Source of the DNA: JAFMJV01 sp963800275
GTDB lineage: Bacteria; Chloroflexota; Limnocylindria; Limnocylindrales; CSP1-4
DNA: 64,000 nucleotides
Assembly (NCBI GenBank): GCA_963800275.1
Contig: CAWDAI010000016.1
Span: forward strand, 134,290 to 198,289
Reading direction: 5' to 3'
The translations under genes and the position numbers were made by a program. The notes under the pieces are model-generated. The model searched no databases. It saw only the letters and a program-made list of their open reading frames with translations, and was not told where the DNA came from. Shown here piece by piece: positions 21,879-31,216 of this stretch. Position 1 is the stretch's first letter. Each line of letters starts with the position of its first letter.

Positions 21879-22817
21879 ATGACCGTGCCATTCCGCGACC
21901 ACGGATCGCCGAGTGCATCGCGACGCTCCGAGGCCGTGGCAGGCTACCTGTTCATCGCGGTCCCGATCCTGCTGTTCCTTGTCCTGAACATCGGGTCGCT
22001 GCTCTATGCGGTGTATATCAGCGTCTGGAAATGGAACCTGCGGACCGGCCCGGTCGAGTTCATCGGCCTAACGAACTACCAGGAGGCGCTCGCCGACCCC
22101 GTCTTCCAGACCGCCATCAGGAACACCATCTACTACGCCGCTGTATGGGTTCCCCTGACCATGATGCTGGGGCTCTCGCTGGCGTTGATCGTCAACCAGA
22201 AGCTGCGCGGCCAGACCTTCTTCCGGGCCGCCTTCTACTTCCCGGCGATCGCCAGCTCGGCTGCCATCACGATGCTGTGGATCTTCATCATGGCGCCCGA
22301 CGGCTTGTTCAACGGCGTGCGCGGCCTGCTGCCGTTCGACATCCTCGAGGCGCTCGGATACGGACCGCACCAGAACTGGATCGGCGACCAGAGGACCGCC
22401 ATGAACACGGTCATCCTCCTGAATACCTGGACCACCTCCGGCACCTTCATGCTCTTCTACCTGGCCTCGCTGCAGTCGATCAGCAACCAGGTCTACGAGG
22501 CGGCGGCCATCGATGGGGCGAACTGGTGGCAGGCGTTCTGGCGCGTGACCATGCCGCTGCTGCGGCCCGGGCACTTCTTCGTGGCCACGGTGGCGGTCAT
22601 CGGCGCTCTGCAGCTGTTCGACCAGGCCATCATCGGGGGCGGCGTGAACGGTGATCCCAACAACGCGCTGATGACGGTCGTGCTGTACCTCTACAACGCC
22701 GCATTCCGGCAGTTCAATTTCAGCTACGCCGCAGCGATCGGACTGATCCTGTTCGTGCTCATCTTCAGTGCGACGCTCGTGCAGCGGCGCCTCTTCGGGA
22801 CGGCGCCGCAATGGTGA
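21879..22817 (+). CDS. Sugar ABC transporter permease (MalF/UgpA type)
   Basis: 312 residues with six TM helices. The cytoplasmic coupling loop EAAAIDGANWWQAFWRVTMP is the EAA motif that contacts the ATPase. It follows the binding protein by 68 bp in the same direction and pairs with the next permease. The N-terminal extension is short, unlike E. coli MalF. Confidence 0.9.
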   Translation: MTVPFRDHGSPSASRRSEAVAGYLFIAVPILLFLVLNIGSLLYAVYISVWKWNLRTGPVEFIGLTNYQEALADPVFQTAIRNTIYYAAVWVPLTMMLGLSLALIVNQKLRGQTFFRAAFYFPAIASSAAITMLWIFIMAPDGLFNGVRGLLPFDILEALGYGPHQNWIGDQRTAMNTVILLNTWTTSGTFMLFYLASLQSISNQVYEAAAIDGANWWQAFWRVTMPLLRPGHFFVATVAVIGALQLFDQAIIGGGVNGDPNNALMTVVLYLYNAAFRQFNFSYAAAIGLILFVLIFSATLVQRRLFGTAPQW

Positions 22818-22824
22818 CCGGGCC

Positions 22825-23730
22825 ATGAGCGCGACCTCCGACGCGCCCTCCAGGGAGGCCGTCGGGGCGCCCACGACCGTGTTGCCCGGTGACGGCAGCT
22901 GGAGGTGGCGACGTCGGCTGGCGTACACGGTGCTGATCGGCTATGCCGTCTTGATGTTCATCCCCTTCGGCTGGTCTGTGATCACGTCCTTCAAGACGCT
23001 GCCCGACTCGGTGAGGCTCACGCTCATCCCAGACCCGTTCACGCTCCAGGGTTGGCAGTACGCCTGGAACGAGATGCAGCCCCCGCTGCCCGTCCTGTTC
23101 CTGAATAGCACAGTACTGGCGGCGCTCATCACGGCCACGAACCTCGTGCTCGGCAGCATCGCAGGCTACGCGTTCGCGCGCCTCCGGTTCCCGGGTCGCG
23201 AGCTGTTGTTCCTGATCGTACTGGCGACGCTCATGATCCCGGACCAGCTGCGCCTCGTGCCCGTCTACCTGCTCATGAACGCGGCCGGCCTGACACGGGG
23301 CATGGGGCAGTATCTGGCTGTCGTGATCGTGCTGGCCATCTCCGGGACGAGCATCTTCCTCATGCGTCAGTTCTTCATCTCGATGCCGCGCGAGCTCGAA
23401 GAGGCCGCGCGCATCGATGGCGCGGGCTTCTTCACGACCTTCCGCAAGGTCATGCTACCGCTCGCTGGACCGGCCCTGGCGGCTGTGGCCATCCTGACCT
23501 TCCAGGGCACGTGGAACGGCTTCTTCTGGCCACTCATCTTCCTCCAGGACGCCGATCACTTCACCCTGCCCATCGGACTCAACTTCTTTCGCAACGTCGG
23601 TGGGTTCGGCAACAACTGGCCGCCGTTGATGGCGGTCGTAGTGATGGCCACCATCCCCATCGTCGTGCTCTACATCTTCTTCCAGCGCTACTTCGTGGAG
23701 GGCATCGCCTCGAGCGGGGTGAAGGGGTGA
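22825..23730 (+). CDS. Sugar ABC transporter permease (MalG/UgpE type)
   Basis: 301 residues starting at ATG 22825, 7 bp after the first permease. Six TM helices and the coupling motif EEAARIDGAGFFTTFRKVML. The C-terminus FVEGIASSGVKG is the conserved MalG-like end. No ATPase gene lies in the cluster, so the importer presumably uses a shared MsmK/UgpC-type ATPase encoded elsewhere. Confidence 0.9.
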   Translation: MSATSDAPSREAVGAPTTVLPGDGSWRWRRRLAYTVLIGYAVLMFIPFGWSVITSFKTLPDSVRLTLIPDPFTLQGWQYAWNEMQPPLPVLFLNSTVLAALITATNLVLGSIAGYAFARLRFPGRELLFLIVLATLMIPDQLRLVPVYLLMNAAGLTRGMGQYLAVVIVLAISGTSIFLMRQFFISMPRELEEAARIDGAGFFTTFRKVMLPLAGPALAAVAILTFQGTWNGFFWPLIFLQDADHFTLPIGLNFFRNVGGFGNNWPPLMAVVVMATIPIVVLYIFFQRYFVEGIASSGVKG

Positions 23731-24473
23731 GCGCCACTCCCGTCATCGCCTCCCGCCCCCCTCCGCCGCGGCTCGGCACAGTCCTCCGCGCGGCCCTCGT
23801 TGACTTCTTCGGCAACTCGTGGCGACTGGTGGCTGCCAACCTCGCCTGGGGGTTCGGGCTGCTGGCCATCTTCACTGCGAGCAGCATCACGCCACTGGCC
23901 ATCGTGTCGGCACCACTGCTCGCTGTGCCCACGGCCGGCGTCTTCCGGATCGCCGCGCTTGTGGTGCGGGGCGAGCCGGTCGGGGTGGTCGACGGCTTCC
24001 GCGCCTGGCGCGAACTCGGATGGCGGGCGCTCGTGGTAGGCACGGCGTTGCTCCTGGCTGGCGTGGTGTTCGCGACGAACCTGGTGACAGGGCTGCAGAG
24101 CGGCGGCATCCTGGGCTGGTCCCTGGCCACGTTCGCGGGTTGGGGGCTGGTCGCCACCGGCCTCGTGGCAGTGGTGGCCTGGCCGTTGCTGGCCGATCCC
24201 TGGCGTAGGGAGATCGGCCTGCGGGCTGTGGTCCGCCTCAGCCTGCTGCTGCCGCTGGCGTTCCCGCTGCGGTTCCTCGCGCTGCTCGTGGTCGTGGTGA
24301 TCGTGCTCCTGATCAGCACCGTCGCCCTCGTGGCGGTGCTGTCGGTCTCACTGGGCTTCGCGGCGCTGGTGTGTTGCCGCTACGCGCTCGCGGCGGCGGA
24401 CCGCTTCTCGCCGCCCGCCAAGCCTGGCCAGCGGGAGGAAACGACGGTCTCGGGCCGATCAGCCAGGACGTGA
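23727..24473 (+). CDS. Membrane protein, YesL/DUF624-like by position and topology
   Basis: GTG 23727 overlaps the permease stop (GTGA), so the gene is coupled to the importer. About 248 residues with five to six hydrophobic segments. The N-terminal part (LRAALVDFFGNSWRLVAANLAWGFGLLAIF) resembles YesL/DUF624 proteins, which are often found at the end of sugar ABC operons in Gram-positives and Chloroflexota. A role in assembly or regulation of the transporter is possible but not established. Naming rests on context and topology more than on a diagnostic motif. Confidence 0.62.
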   Translation: MSATPVIASRPPPPRLGTVLRAALVDFFGNSWRLVAANLAWGFGLLAIFTASSITPLAIVSAPLLAVPTAGVFRIAALVVRGEPVGVVDGFRAWRELGWRALVVGTALLLAGVVFATNLVTGLQSGGILGWSLATFAGWGLVATGLVAVVAWPLLADPWRREIGLRAVVRLSLLLPLAFPLRFLALLVVVVIVLLISTVALVAVLSVSLGFAALVCCRYALAAADRFSPPAKPGQREETTVSGRSART

Positions 24474-24578
24474 TCGCGCAGTTCCTGCCTCGCCGTCTCG
24501 ACACCAGCGTCGTCGAGGCACGACCACGATCGCAATGGCACTTGGTCCATGTCAACGGCTGCCCGGGCGCGGCCGTGG

Positions 24579-24632
24579 GTACTGTGCGCGAGCCGCAACG
24601 CGCGCAAGGGGCTGAGCCAGCGGCGGCGGTGA
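24579..24632 (+). pseudogene. 3' tail of an HNH endonuclease gene
   Basis: The 17 codons VLCASRNARKGLSQRRR plus stop match the last residues of the HNH gene at 57595-57975 (VLCASCNARKGLSQRRR) except Cys to Arg. Nothing upstream is homologous. It is one of four traces of this cassette in the window. Confidence 0.7.
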
Positions 24633-24663
24633 GCAACGGACGGATGGCGCGTACCATGCGCTC

Positions 24664-25086
24664 ATGAGGATTCCGGCCCCGGTCGTGCAGTTGATCGACA
24701 GCGCGCCCATCGCCCATGTCGTGACGCTCAACGCTGACGGCTCAGCCCACGTGTCTCTCGCCTGGGTCGGGATCGAGGACGAAGAGATCGTCATCGGCAC
24801 GATCCCCGAGCAGCCGAAGCTGCGCAACATCCGACGCGACCCACGGGTCGCCATCTCGATGGTCTCCGGCAGGCGCAACGCGTACGGCCTCGACGAGTAC
24901 GTCGTGCTCCACGGTCGCGCTCGACTCACCGAGGGTGGTGCTCCCGAGCTGCTCCAGCGGCTCGCCCACGGCTACCTCGGTCCCGACGTCCGCTTCCCGC
25001 CCATGCCCGACCCGCCGCCAGGCTGGGTCATCCGCATCGCGGTCGAACGGGTCTCGGGCATCGGCCCCTGGGTTGCCGAGCCGTAG
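24664..25086 (+). CDS. PPOX-class (pyridoxamine-oxidase-like) F420/flavin-dependent protein
   Basis: 140 residues of the split-barrel fold: HVVTLNADGSAHVSLAWVGI, IVIGTIPEQPKLRNIRRDPR and VAISMV are the conserved strands and phosphate-binding RNIRRDPR of TIGR03618-like proteins. Such enzymes use F420 or FMN to reduce varied substrates. It begins 31 bp after an HNH fossil and stands alone. Cofactor choice cannot be read from the sequence; F420 is favoured by the other F420-like gene at 4100. Confidence 0.8.
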   Translation: MRIPAPVVQLIDSAPIAHVVTLNADGSAHVSLAWVGIEDEEIVIGTIPEQPKLRNIRRDPRVAISMVSGRRNAYGLDEYVVLHGRARLTEGGAPELLQRLAHGYLGPDVRFPPMPDPPPGWVIRIAVERVSGIGPWVAEP

Positions 25087-25337
25087 GCCACGGTCCATAG
25101 CAGCCCTTCACCTTGTGGATCACGACCGCGGGGGCGCGTGACTCGTTCCTCGGCGAGATGTACGCGATCCTCGAGAGCGGTGACAGAGGTGATCCTGCAG
25201 CTCCTGGCTTACGGGGAAGCCGCCCCCATCGCGCCGCAGGGCAGCCATGTGGCCTACCCCATGGTGGCCATCGACCGCTACGCCGTCCTCCACGTCACTA
25301 CGGTCGGCTCGTCGCGCAGGTCATCAATGTCCGACGC

Positions 25338-25375
25338 TTGACCGCGCGGGTCCACTTGCGTACGCTATGGCGTAC
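25338..25375 (+). promoter_or_regulatory. Promoter and operator of the first YefM/YoeB operon
   Basis: TTGACC (25338-25343), 17 bp, TACGCT (25361-25366) make a plausible -35/-10 pair ending 35 bp before the antitoxin ATG. The inverted repeat GTACGC-TATG-GCGTAC (25360-25375) overlaps the -10, as expected for autoregulation by a YefM-type antitoxin, whose sites are palindromes centred on GTAC. Confidence 0.55.
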
Positions 25376-25400
25376 GTACTAGGCACGCGAAGGGAACCCA

Positions 25401-25643
25401 ATGGCAACCGTCAGCACAACCGAGGCGAGGAAGGACCTCTACCGCCTCGTCGACCAGGTCCAGGACACACACGAGCCGATCCAGATCACGGGCAAGCGCG
25501 GCAACGCGGTGCTCGTGAGTGAAGCTGACTGGCAGGCCCTGCAGGAGACGCTCTTCCTGGTCTCGATCCCCGGCATGCGCGAGTCCATCCTCGAGGGCAT
25601 GGCCACCCCGCCGGACGAGCTCGAGGATGAGACCGGCTGGTGA
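25401..25643 (+). CDS. yefM: Phd/YefM-type antitoxin
   Basis: 80 residues with the Phd/YefM N-terminal DNA-binding fold: TVSTTEARKDLYRLVDQV, then PIQITGKRGNAVLVSEADW, and an acidic C-terminal toxin-wrapping tail (DELEDETGW). The stop overlaps the GTG start of the toxin. Expected to neutralise YoeB and repress the operon at the palindrome upstream. It is one of two YefM/YoeB pairs in the window; the other is at 52326. Confidence 0.88.
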   Translation: MATVSTTEARKDLYRLVDQVQDTHEPIQITGKRGNAVLVSEADWQALQETLFLVSIPGMRESILEGMATPPDELEDETGW

Positions 25644-25903
25644 GCTGGCGCCTCGTCTACACACGCGCGGCGCAGAAGGATGCGAGGCGACTCGCCGCGG
25701 CAGGGCTCCGGGACCGGGCGCAGGCCCTGCTCGAGTTACTGGCCGATGACCCCTTTCGGAGTCCTCCGCCCTTCGAGAAGCTCGTGGGCGACCTCGCCGG
25801 CGCTCACTCACGACGAATCAACATCCAGCACCGGCTGGTCTACCAGGTCCTACCGCAGGAACGGATCGTCAAGGTCCTACGGATGTGGTCGCACTACGAG
25901 TAG
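25640..25903 (+). CDS. yoeB: YoeB/Txe-type mRNA interferase toxin
   Basis: 87 residues from GTG 25640. The RelE-fold C-terminal signature RRINIQHRLVYQV ... VKVLRMWSHYE is complete, including the terminal His-Tyr used in catalysis by YoeB. It is a ribosome-dependent RNase. The stop is only 16 bp before 16-mer copy B and its HTH element. Confidence 0.88.
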   Translation: MSWRLVYTRAAQKDARRLAAAGLRDRAQALLELLADDPFRSPPPFEKLVGDLAGAHSRRINIQHRLVYQVLPQERIVKVLRMWSHYE

Positions 25904-25919
25904 GAATGAGCTAGAAGGG

Positions 25920-25935
25920 TGGTCGGGGCGAGAGG
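25920..25935 (+). repeat. tRNA-Pro 3'-end-like 16-mer, copy B, with HTH leader
   Basis: TGGTCGGGGCGAGAGG, 17 bp downstream of yoeB. It is followed by a conserved leader of about 100 bp (GGTAGCGCCAGCTTGGCCC, later GTGCTCGAGAAC) leading into the small HTH gene at 26039. The same arrangement occurs at 32136 and 52895. Confidence 0.8.
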
Positions 25936-26038
25936 GGTAGCGCCAGCTTGGCCCGCCTGCGGTCCCGGCCTCGATGCGTGCTCGAGAACGCACTCCGGCA
26001 GCGAGGATCGGGCCCGCTGCGTACCGGAAGGCCAGCTG

Positions 26039-26203
26039 ATGGCGAAGCAGCGGCCGACCCGGCGGCAGCTCGAGGTCCTGCGGGCGTACATCCGGGCCGG
26101 CTCAGTGGCAGCCGCTGCCCACGAGCTCGGCATCGGCGAGACGACGGTGCGCCAGCATCTGTCGGGGCTGGACCGGCGGACGGGCTGTGTGAACGCGGCG
26201 TAG
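26039..26203 (+). pseudogene. Small LuxR-type HTH gene with nonsense mutation, copy 1
   Basis: 54 residues: RQLEVLRAYIRAGSVAAAAH, ELGIGETTVRQHLSGL, RRTGCVNAA, then TAG where the other copies have CAG (NAAQAAYWLG). The bases after the stop still encode AAYWLG, so this is a recent nonsense change. The HTH itself is complete, so a shortened protein might still bind DNA. Start ATG 26039. Confidence 0.75.
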
Positions 26204-26591
26204 GCGGCGTACTGGCTTGGTACCGGAGAGACTTCCTCGCCATCGACATCGAGCACGCTGCAGCGGGTGCGCTGAAGGTCATCGACCGGAATCCATGACC
26301 TATGGCCTTGCTCACCAACCGCGGCAGTCTGGTCATCGGCTCACGTCGGACAGTGCCACTGGCGGCCCGCGAGGTGATTCACGGTCGCGGCCAGTGTGGG
26401 TCTCGGTCGCTGAGGGGCGACGGCGAAGTCATCCGGCTCGTCCGTCGCCTATCGAGTCCAATGGGGAGCGCCCCGCTTCGGTGCCCGAGGTCTTTGCGAC
26501 GTGACTACGGCGTCAGCGCGATGGTGAGCGGCCAGCGGTCACCAGCCCGGTCACGAGCGTGTTCTTCCGCGATCCTCCGAAGGGCAAGCGA

Positions 26592-26618
26592 GAGGCCCCG
26601 GTTCGTCACCGGGGCCTC
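26592..26618 (+). terminator. Strong hairpin, terminator-like
   Basis: GAGGCCCCGG - TTCGTCA - CCGGGGCCTC, a perfect 10-bp stem with a 7-nt loop. No U-tract follows. The surrounding 26204-26865 holds no recognisable gene, so which transcript it ends is unclear. Confidence 0.55.
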
Positions 26619-26865
26619 GTCTCAGATGGCACGCCCGACCGATAGGTAGGGTGGCGGGGGCGAGCGTCTCTCGAAGGCACGCTGGTCCCCCTGCTGTACT
26701 CGAACCACGAGGTCTTGGTCCATCGCCCTCACCTTGACCAGCGGTCCTGTAACCGCCGAGTGGGCTGGGCCACTACGGGCCCTCTACAAGAGTATGGGCG
26801 TCACGACCCCGGTTGTTGGCCAACTTCAAGGAGCAGGGCGTGCCGACATCACATCGCACCACTGC

Positions 26866-26985
26866 TCGAGCTCGCGGCCGACCATCCGATGCCGCTCGTC
26901 ATCGGTGGCGAGCCGCTGCCGACGGCCTGGCGTGCTCTGCCCGAGCTGCAACGCGCGCAAGGGCCTGGGTCAGCGGCGGCGGTGA
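26866..26985 (+). pseudogene. HNH endonuclease 3' remnant
   Basis: LAADHPMPLVIGGEPLP (the HNH core ADH) is followed, after a frameshift, by VLCPSCNARKGLGQRRR and a stop, matching the C-terminal half of the protein at 57595. The N-terminal zinc-binding half is absent. Confidence 0.7.
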
Positions 26986-27013
26986 GCGCGGCGGCCGCTC
27001 CCCCGAACCTCGG

Positions 27014-27649
27014 TCAGCGAAGGAGGAAGAGACGGTCGATGACGCCGTAGGCGAGCAGTCCCAGGACCGCGAGTGGAACGAGCAGCGCCAGGGCGGTGGC
27101 ACGCTCGCGGCGGTCACGCCCGAGGAGGACCGGCAGCGCCGATCCCGAGGACGACCTCGATCGAGCCCGCGCGCCAGAGGTCCGGGACGGCCCACAAGGT
27201 GAAGGCCCCTTCGGCCACGAAGATGGCGCCGAGGAGCGCGATGGCGACGAGGCGCGGTCGTCCGGTGTCGGCACGCCATCGTCGGCCGGCGATGCCGAAC
27301 ACAGGTCCACCCACGATCGCCGTGCCGGTCCAGATGACGAAGGCCGAGCTGCCGAGCGGTGTCTCGGCAGCCGAGGCGGCAGATGGTAGCCGACGAGGGC
27401 AAGCACGAGCGCCGCGGTCCCGGCAACGGCTGCCTCGCGGTCGGAATGCATGACCGCGCCGAGCGCGAAGGCGACCGTGACCCAGATGGCACCCGAGTTC
27501 ACAAGGCGGTTCCAGTCGCCGTCGAGGATCGCCTGCCCGAGGAGGGTCAGCACACCCGTGACGAGGCCGACCGCGATGACAAGCAGGCTCCGCTGAGCCC
27601 GGCTCGAGTGCGCGCTCGGACTCGCCGCCGTCATCGTCTCGTCGACCAC
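27014..27649 (-). CDS. DUF6518-like membrane protein, frameshifted
   Basis: Starts ATG 27649 with VTGVLTLLGQAILDGDWNRL VNSGAIWVTVAFALGAVM. The central part lies in another frame (VIWTGTAIVGGPVFGIAGRR, LLGAIFVAEGAFTLWAVP), and the end returns to the first frame (VLLGRDRRERATALALLVPL and AYGVIDRLFLLR). Two compensating indels thus hide an otherwise intact protein of about 210 residues with six hydrophobic helices. DUF6518 proteins have no known function. The family name is from pattern memory; the split frames are directly visible. Confidence 0.62.
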   Translation of the reverse strand: MVDETMTAASPSAHSSRAQRSLLVIAVGLVTGVLTLLGQAILDGDWNRLVNSGAIWVTVAFALGAVMHSDREAAVAGTAALVLALVGYHLPPRLPRHRSAARPSSSGPARRSWVDLCSASPADDGVPTPDDRASSPSRSSAPSSWPKGPSPCGPSRTSGARARSRSSSGSALPVLLGRDRRERATALALLVPLAVLGLLAYGVIDRLFLLR

Positions 27650-27719
27650 CGGGGGAGCATCTCACGTACGACCGCCGCGTGCGAGGGGCAGGCCAGCGGC
27701 GTTGAGCCCGGCGCTGACC

Positions 27720-27775
27720 GGATACCCACAGGGGGCTGACGTGGGCGCCCGGGGACCACGCCGCACGTTACGCGC
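27720..27775 (+). repeat. Dispersed TGACATGGGCGCCCGGGG-type element, copy 1
   Basis: GGATACCCACAGGG, then CTGACGTGGGCGCCCGGGG, ACCACG and GTTACGCGC. It lies between two genes on the minus strand. A weaker hairpin (CGCTCG...CGAGCG) follows at about 27785-27810. Confidence 0.65.
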
Positions 27776-27826
27776 TTGTCGGACACGCTCGCTCGCCAGC
27801 GAATCGAGCGCCTCTCGATGGGTTCG

Positions 27827-28597
27827 TCAGCCCTGGTCGGTCTTCAGCAGCCCGAACATGGCGCCCTGCGGATCGTTCACGATCGCGAAGCGCCCACCTG
27901 GCATGGGTGATGGAGCCACCATTTCAGTGGCGCCCAACTCGATGGCCTTCGTGAACGCGGTGTCAACGTCGGGGACGTTGAAGTACACCATCCAGTAGCT
28001 CGGCACCTCGGCGGGCACCATCGGCATCATCTCCAGGCCGCCCACGATGCCCTCGTCACCCACCTTGAAGGTGGTGTAGTCGGGCTGTCCCTCACCCATG
28101 GGGGAGGTCTCCGCGGTCCAGCCGAAGATCTTGCCGTAGAAATCCGCTGCCTTGTCGATGCCACGCGAATTGAGCTCGGCCCAGCCCATGGTGCCGTCAT
28201 CGCCGGTGCGGAAGCGGCGCGGCCCAGCTGCCTGCCAGGCCGAGATACCGCACGGTCGGTCCGCGAAGACCGCCATCCGGCCCATGTCGCCCACATCGAA
28301 GGCCGGCGCCATCACCGTGCCACCGGCAGCCTGCACTGCGTCGCCCAAGGCTGCGGCGTCATCGGTGCCGATATAGAGGGTCCAGGCAGTCGACGCCTCC
28401 GGCATCATCTTGGCGGTGATACCGGCTACATCGCCTTCGCCGTCGGACAGATGCGCCATGGCGTAGCCGCCGTACTGCGGATCGTCAGAGACCGCGACCT
28501 CCCAGCCAAGCAGCTTGCGGTAGAACTCGCGCGATGCCGACGGGTCGTCGGTCGCCAGCTCGACCCACGCCGGCTTTGACTTGGTATCTGTCGCCAT
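27827..28597 (-). CDS. VOC-family protein with two glyoxalase-like domains
   Basis: 256 residues, ATG 28597 with AGGAGG upstream. Two tandem betaalphabetabetabeta modules: PAWVELATDDPSASREFYRK LLGWEV and MGWAELNSRGIDKAADFYGK IFGWTAE. This is the CFP32/27-kDa-antigen-like type common in actinobacteria and Chloroflexota. Reaction unknown; the fold usually binds a divalent metal or a hydrophobic ligand. It stands alone in the minus direction. Confidence 0.85.
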   Translation of the reverse strand: MATDTKSKPAWVELATDDPSASREFYRKLLGWEVAVSDDPQYGGYAMAHLSDGEGDVAGITAKMMPEASTAWTLYIGTDDAAALGDAVQAAGGTVMAPAFDVGDMGRMAVFADRPCGISAWQAAGPRRFRTGDDGTMGWAELNSRGIDKAADFYGKIFGWTAETSPMGEGQPDYTTFKVGDEGIVGGLEMMPMVPAEVPSYWMVYFNVPDVDTAFTKAIELGATEMVAPSPMPGGRFAIVNDPQGAMFGLLKTDQG

Positions 28598-28802
28598 TCG
28601 AGCCTCCTCCGGATGTGGTGGTGCCAGGCCCCCTCGCCCGCTAATGATGGACCATCGCTCCACCTGGCAGTCGAGATGTGGTGCTGACACCGAGCACTGG
28701 GCGGGCCCTGGCGGTCATGGCTTCATGCCGTTGCCAGAGGGCAGCGCCCTTGCTGGCCGTGCCGAGTTTCGCCATTTTGGTCACGCAGGGAAGGCCGGGC
28801 GG

Positions 28803-28942
28803 ATGACCTGGCGGAGCCCGGAGCTTCCCAACAGCGAGTTCGCCGTCATCCCCGACGCAGCGCACTACTCGTGGAGGACAGCACCGAGGTCTACCTGCAA
28901 CACATCCTCGATTGGACCGACAAGGTCGAATCAGGACGCTGA
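28803..28942 (+). pseudogene. C-terminal remnant, possibly alpha/beta-hydrolase
   Basis: ELPNSEFAVIPDAAHYS followed in a shifted frame by EDSTEVYLQHILDWTDKVES and a stop. The pattern IPDAAHYS...EDSTEV..HILDW is that of the final strand and catalytic-histidine region of alpha/beta-hydrolases. No upstream part can be followed. From here to 29561 I see no convincing gene; a plus-strand frame at 29048-29383 is unassigned. Confidence 0.4.
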
Positions 28943-29306
28943 GGCCCCGCCCGCCGGAGTTCGACCGATCGTCGAGACGGCCTGCGTGGCGAGGTCGAGG
29001 AGGATCGCCTCGACCCCGGCTCGGGTGAGCGACGCCAGGGACGCGAGGTGGGGCTCGCGTCGTCCGCATCGCGCGCAACGTATCGGCTGGGCGAGCTCGA
29101 GGCCGAGGACGCCCGGGTCCGGGCGGGTTTCCGGGCGGGCATCTGGGATGCGGCCGGCGCGCGGGCCGAGCTCCAGCGCTGGACAAGGCGCGCACGCTCA
29201 CGAGGGCGAGATGAGCTCGTGGAGATCCAGCTCATCGTCCCCACGAGAGAGACCGGCCAGGTGCTCCCAGAACGCGATGGCTGCCCACGCCGAGGCACAA
29301 GGAGAA

Positions 29307-29328
29307 GCCCGCCCCTCGCAGGACGGGC
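29307..29328 (+). terminator. GCCCG...CGGGC hairpin, terminator-like
   Basis: GCCCGCCCCTCGCAGGACGG is the core; GCCCG pairs with CGGGC. Nearly the same hairpin recurs at 36740 and 37520, so it is a favoured terminator sequence or small repeat in this genome. Confidence 0.45.
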
Positions 29329-29561
29329 CCGAGTGGGCGCTGGCGCTCCATCCGTCGGCCACGAGTCAACTGGCCGGGTCTGACGGGATGCTAGCGCCCA
29401 GGTGCGCGGAAGGTCGCCGTCCGACTGCGAGCCTCATCGACCTCGGCCTCGGTGATCAACACCGTGGTCGTGATGGAGCTGCCGCCGGCGGCGCCGCGGG
29501 CGGAGTTAGGTGAGCGCGTAGTATCAGGTTCTCGCAACGACAAGCCACAGATAGGGAGACC

Positions 29562-30712
29562 ATGACGAGCCGTCCACTTCTGCGTTTGAGCCTCGCGCTG
29601 ATCCTGTCGCTCCTGCCCATGGGGACCGCCGCCGCCCAGGCTGAGCCCCAGGCGTTCCCGCCGGATATCGAGGCGGAAATCCAAACCCAGATGGACGGCC
29701 TGACCGCGAGCGGACTCCCGCCCGGCATGGTCGTCTGGATCGACGCGCCGGAGTATCGGTTCGAGGGGGCAAGTGGTTCCGCGGACCTCACGGACGACAC
29801 CCCGATGCCGCCCGAAGGCGCGTTCCGGATTGGCAGCATCACCAAGATGTTCACCGCGACGGTGATCGTCCAGCTTGCCGAGGACGGCGTGCTGTCCCTC
29901 GACGATCCGCTGGCGCAGTGGCTGCCGGAGGTCGCCGACCAGCTGCCCTACGGCGATCAGATCACGCTGCGCCACCTGCTGAGGCACACGTCCGGCGTGT
30001 CCAACATGGTCGAGCATGAGGCCTACTACGCGGACATCTTCAGCCCAGGTCGACAAATCGATGAGGAGACGGGCAACGTGTCCGCTGGACTGCGTCAACG
30101 CGACCCGAACGACACGCTCGAGCGCTACGTCTACGGCCAAGAAGCGAGTTCGAGCCGGGGACACAGTATCACTACAGCAACACCAACTACACGCTACTGG
30201 GCATGGTCATCGAGGCGGCCGCAGAGATGCCGCTGGCCGAGGCGTACCGCTCGCACATCTATCAGCCACTGGGCATGGCCTCCACGTTCCTGGATTGCTA
30301 CGAGGAGTCGGAGATTGATATCGTCCACGGCTATACGGGAACCCCGGACGCGCTGACGGACGTCACGGAACTGCATGAGTCGGTCGGGTGGTCGGCAGGT
30401 GGCTTGGTTTCCACCGCTCCGGACCTGATCGCCTTCGCTCGCGGGCTGTTCGACGGGGCCCTGTTCGATGATCCCGAGACGCTCGTCGCGATGATGCCGG
30501 CCCCCGGGAGCCCATACGGCCTGGGCATCGCGAACCAGGGCGGGAATGTCGGGCATGCAGGCTACATCGCTGGGTTCCGCTCGACGCTCACCTATGCACC
30601 CGAGCTCGATGCGGTCATCGTGGTGCTCTACGACTACGATGCTGACGATCCGGAGCTCGGCCTGGCGAACCTGCTCGATACAGCTCGCCCGTTGCTCGGC
30701 GCGGAGGACTGA
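29562..30712 (+). CDS. Exported serine hydrolase (class C beta-lactamase/DD-peptidase fold), frameshifted
   Basis: Begins with a Sec signal peptide (LSLALILSLLPMGTAAAQA). The catalytic S-x-x-K motif is FRIGSITKMF and the second motif YSN is in HYSNTNYTLLG. An indel near 30145 splits the protein: residues up to ERYVYGQ are in the first frame and everything from about HYSNTNYTLLGMVIEAA to the stop at 30712 is in another. Total about 380 residues, the normal size for the beta-lactamase-related family. It would act outside the membrane on a peptide or ester substrate; whether it hydrolyses beta-lactams cannot be told. Confidence 0.82.
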
Positions 30713-30904
30713 GACGCCGTTCGGGCCTCGGCCGACTCGCCGATCCGAACCTTGTGTGTGCACATGCCACCGGCAGCGAGAAGCCGGCCGGCTCCGGGCG
30801 GTCGGTGATGCCTGAGTCACGACGGCGGGGTGCGCCGGACGGCCCTTGTCTCGGAACGACCGAGAGCGCACAGTCATCCCATCCGCAGTCAGAGGAGTCG
30901 CGCG

Positions 30905-31216
30905 ATGCACAGGTGGGTCCGATCGGTGCCCTGGCTGCTCTCACTCCTGGGCCTCGCCATCCCGCTGGTCGGGAGCGGGTCCCAAGGCTGGCCGATCGCC
31001 GTCATCTGGCTCGCGTTCCTCGGCTTCGCCTGGCTATTCGGCCGACACCTGCTCCTGACCCGGAGCCAACGCATCATCGTGGCGCTCGTGGCCCTGCCGG
31101 TCCTGCTCGTCCCGCTCCCGTGGTGGGGCGGCTGGTGGCTCATCCCGGCCGACCTCGCCTGGCTGGTCGTCGAGGTCCTCGATCGGCCGCGAGAACCGGC
31201 GGTCCGAACGGCCTGA
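30905..31216 (+). CDS. Small membrane protein of unknown function
   Basis: 103 residues; ATG 30905 has GAGGAG 7 bp upstream. Three hydrophobic segments (WLLSLLGLAIPLVG, AVIWLAFLGFAWLF, IIVALVALPVLLVPLPWWGG). I do not recognise the family. It lies 190 bp after the serine hydrolase in the same direction and could share its transcript. Confidence 0.6.
   Translation: MHRWVRSVPWLLSLLGLAIPLVGSGSQGWPIAVIWLAFLGFAWLFGRHLLLTRSQRIIVALVALPVLLVPLPWWGGWWLIPADLAWLVVEVLDRPREPAVRTA

Noticed and set aside
25138..25341. Small gene between the PPOX-type protein and yefM
   Set aside because: A stretch VILQLLAYGEAAPIAPQGSH looks protein-like but has no start or homology I can identify; it may be a fossil.
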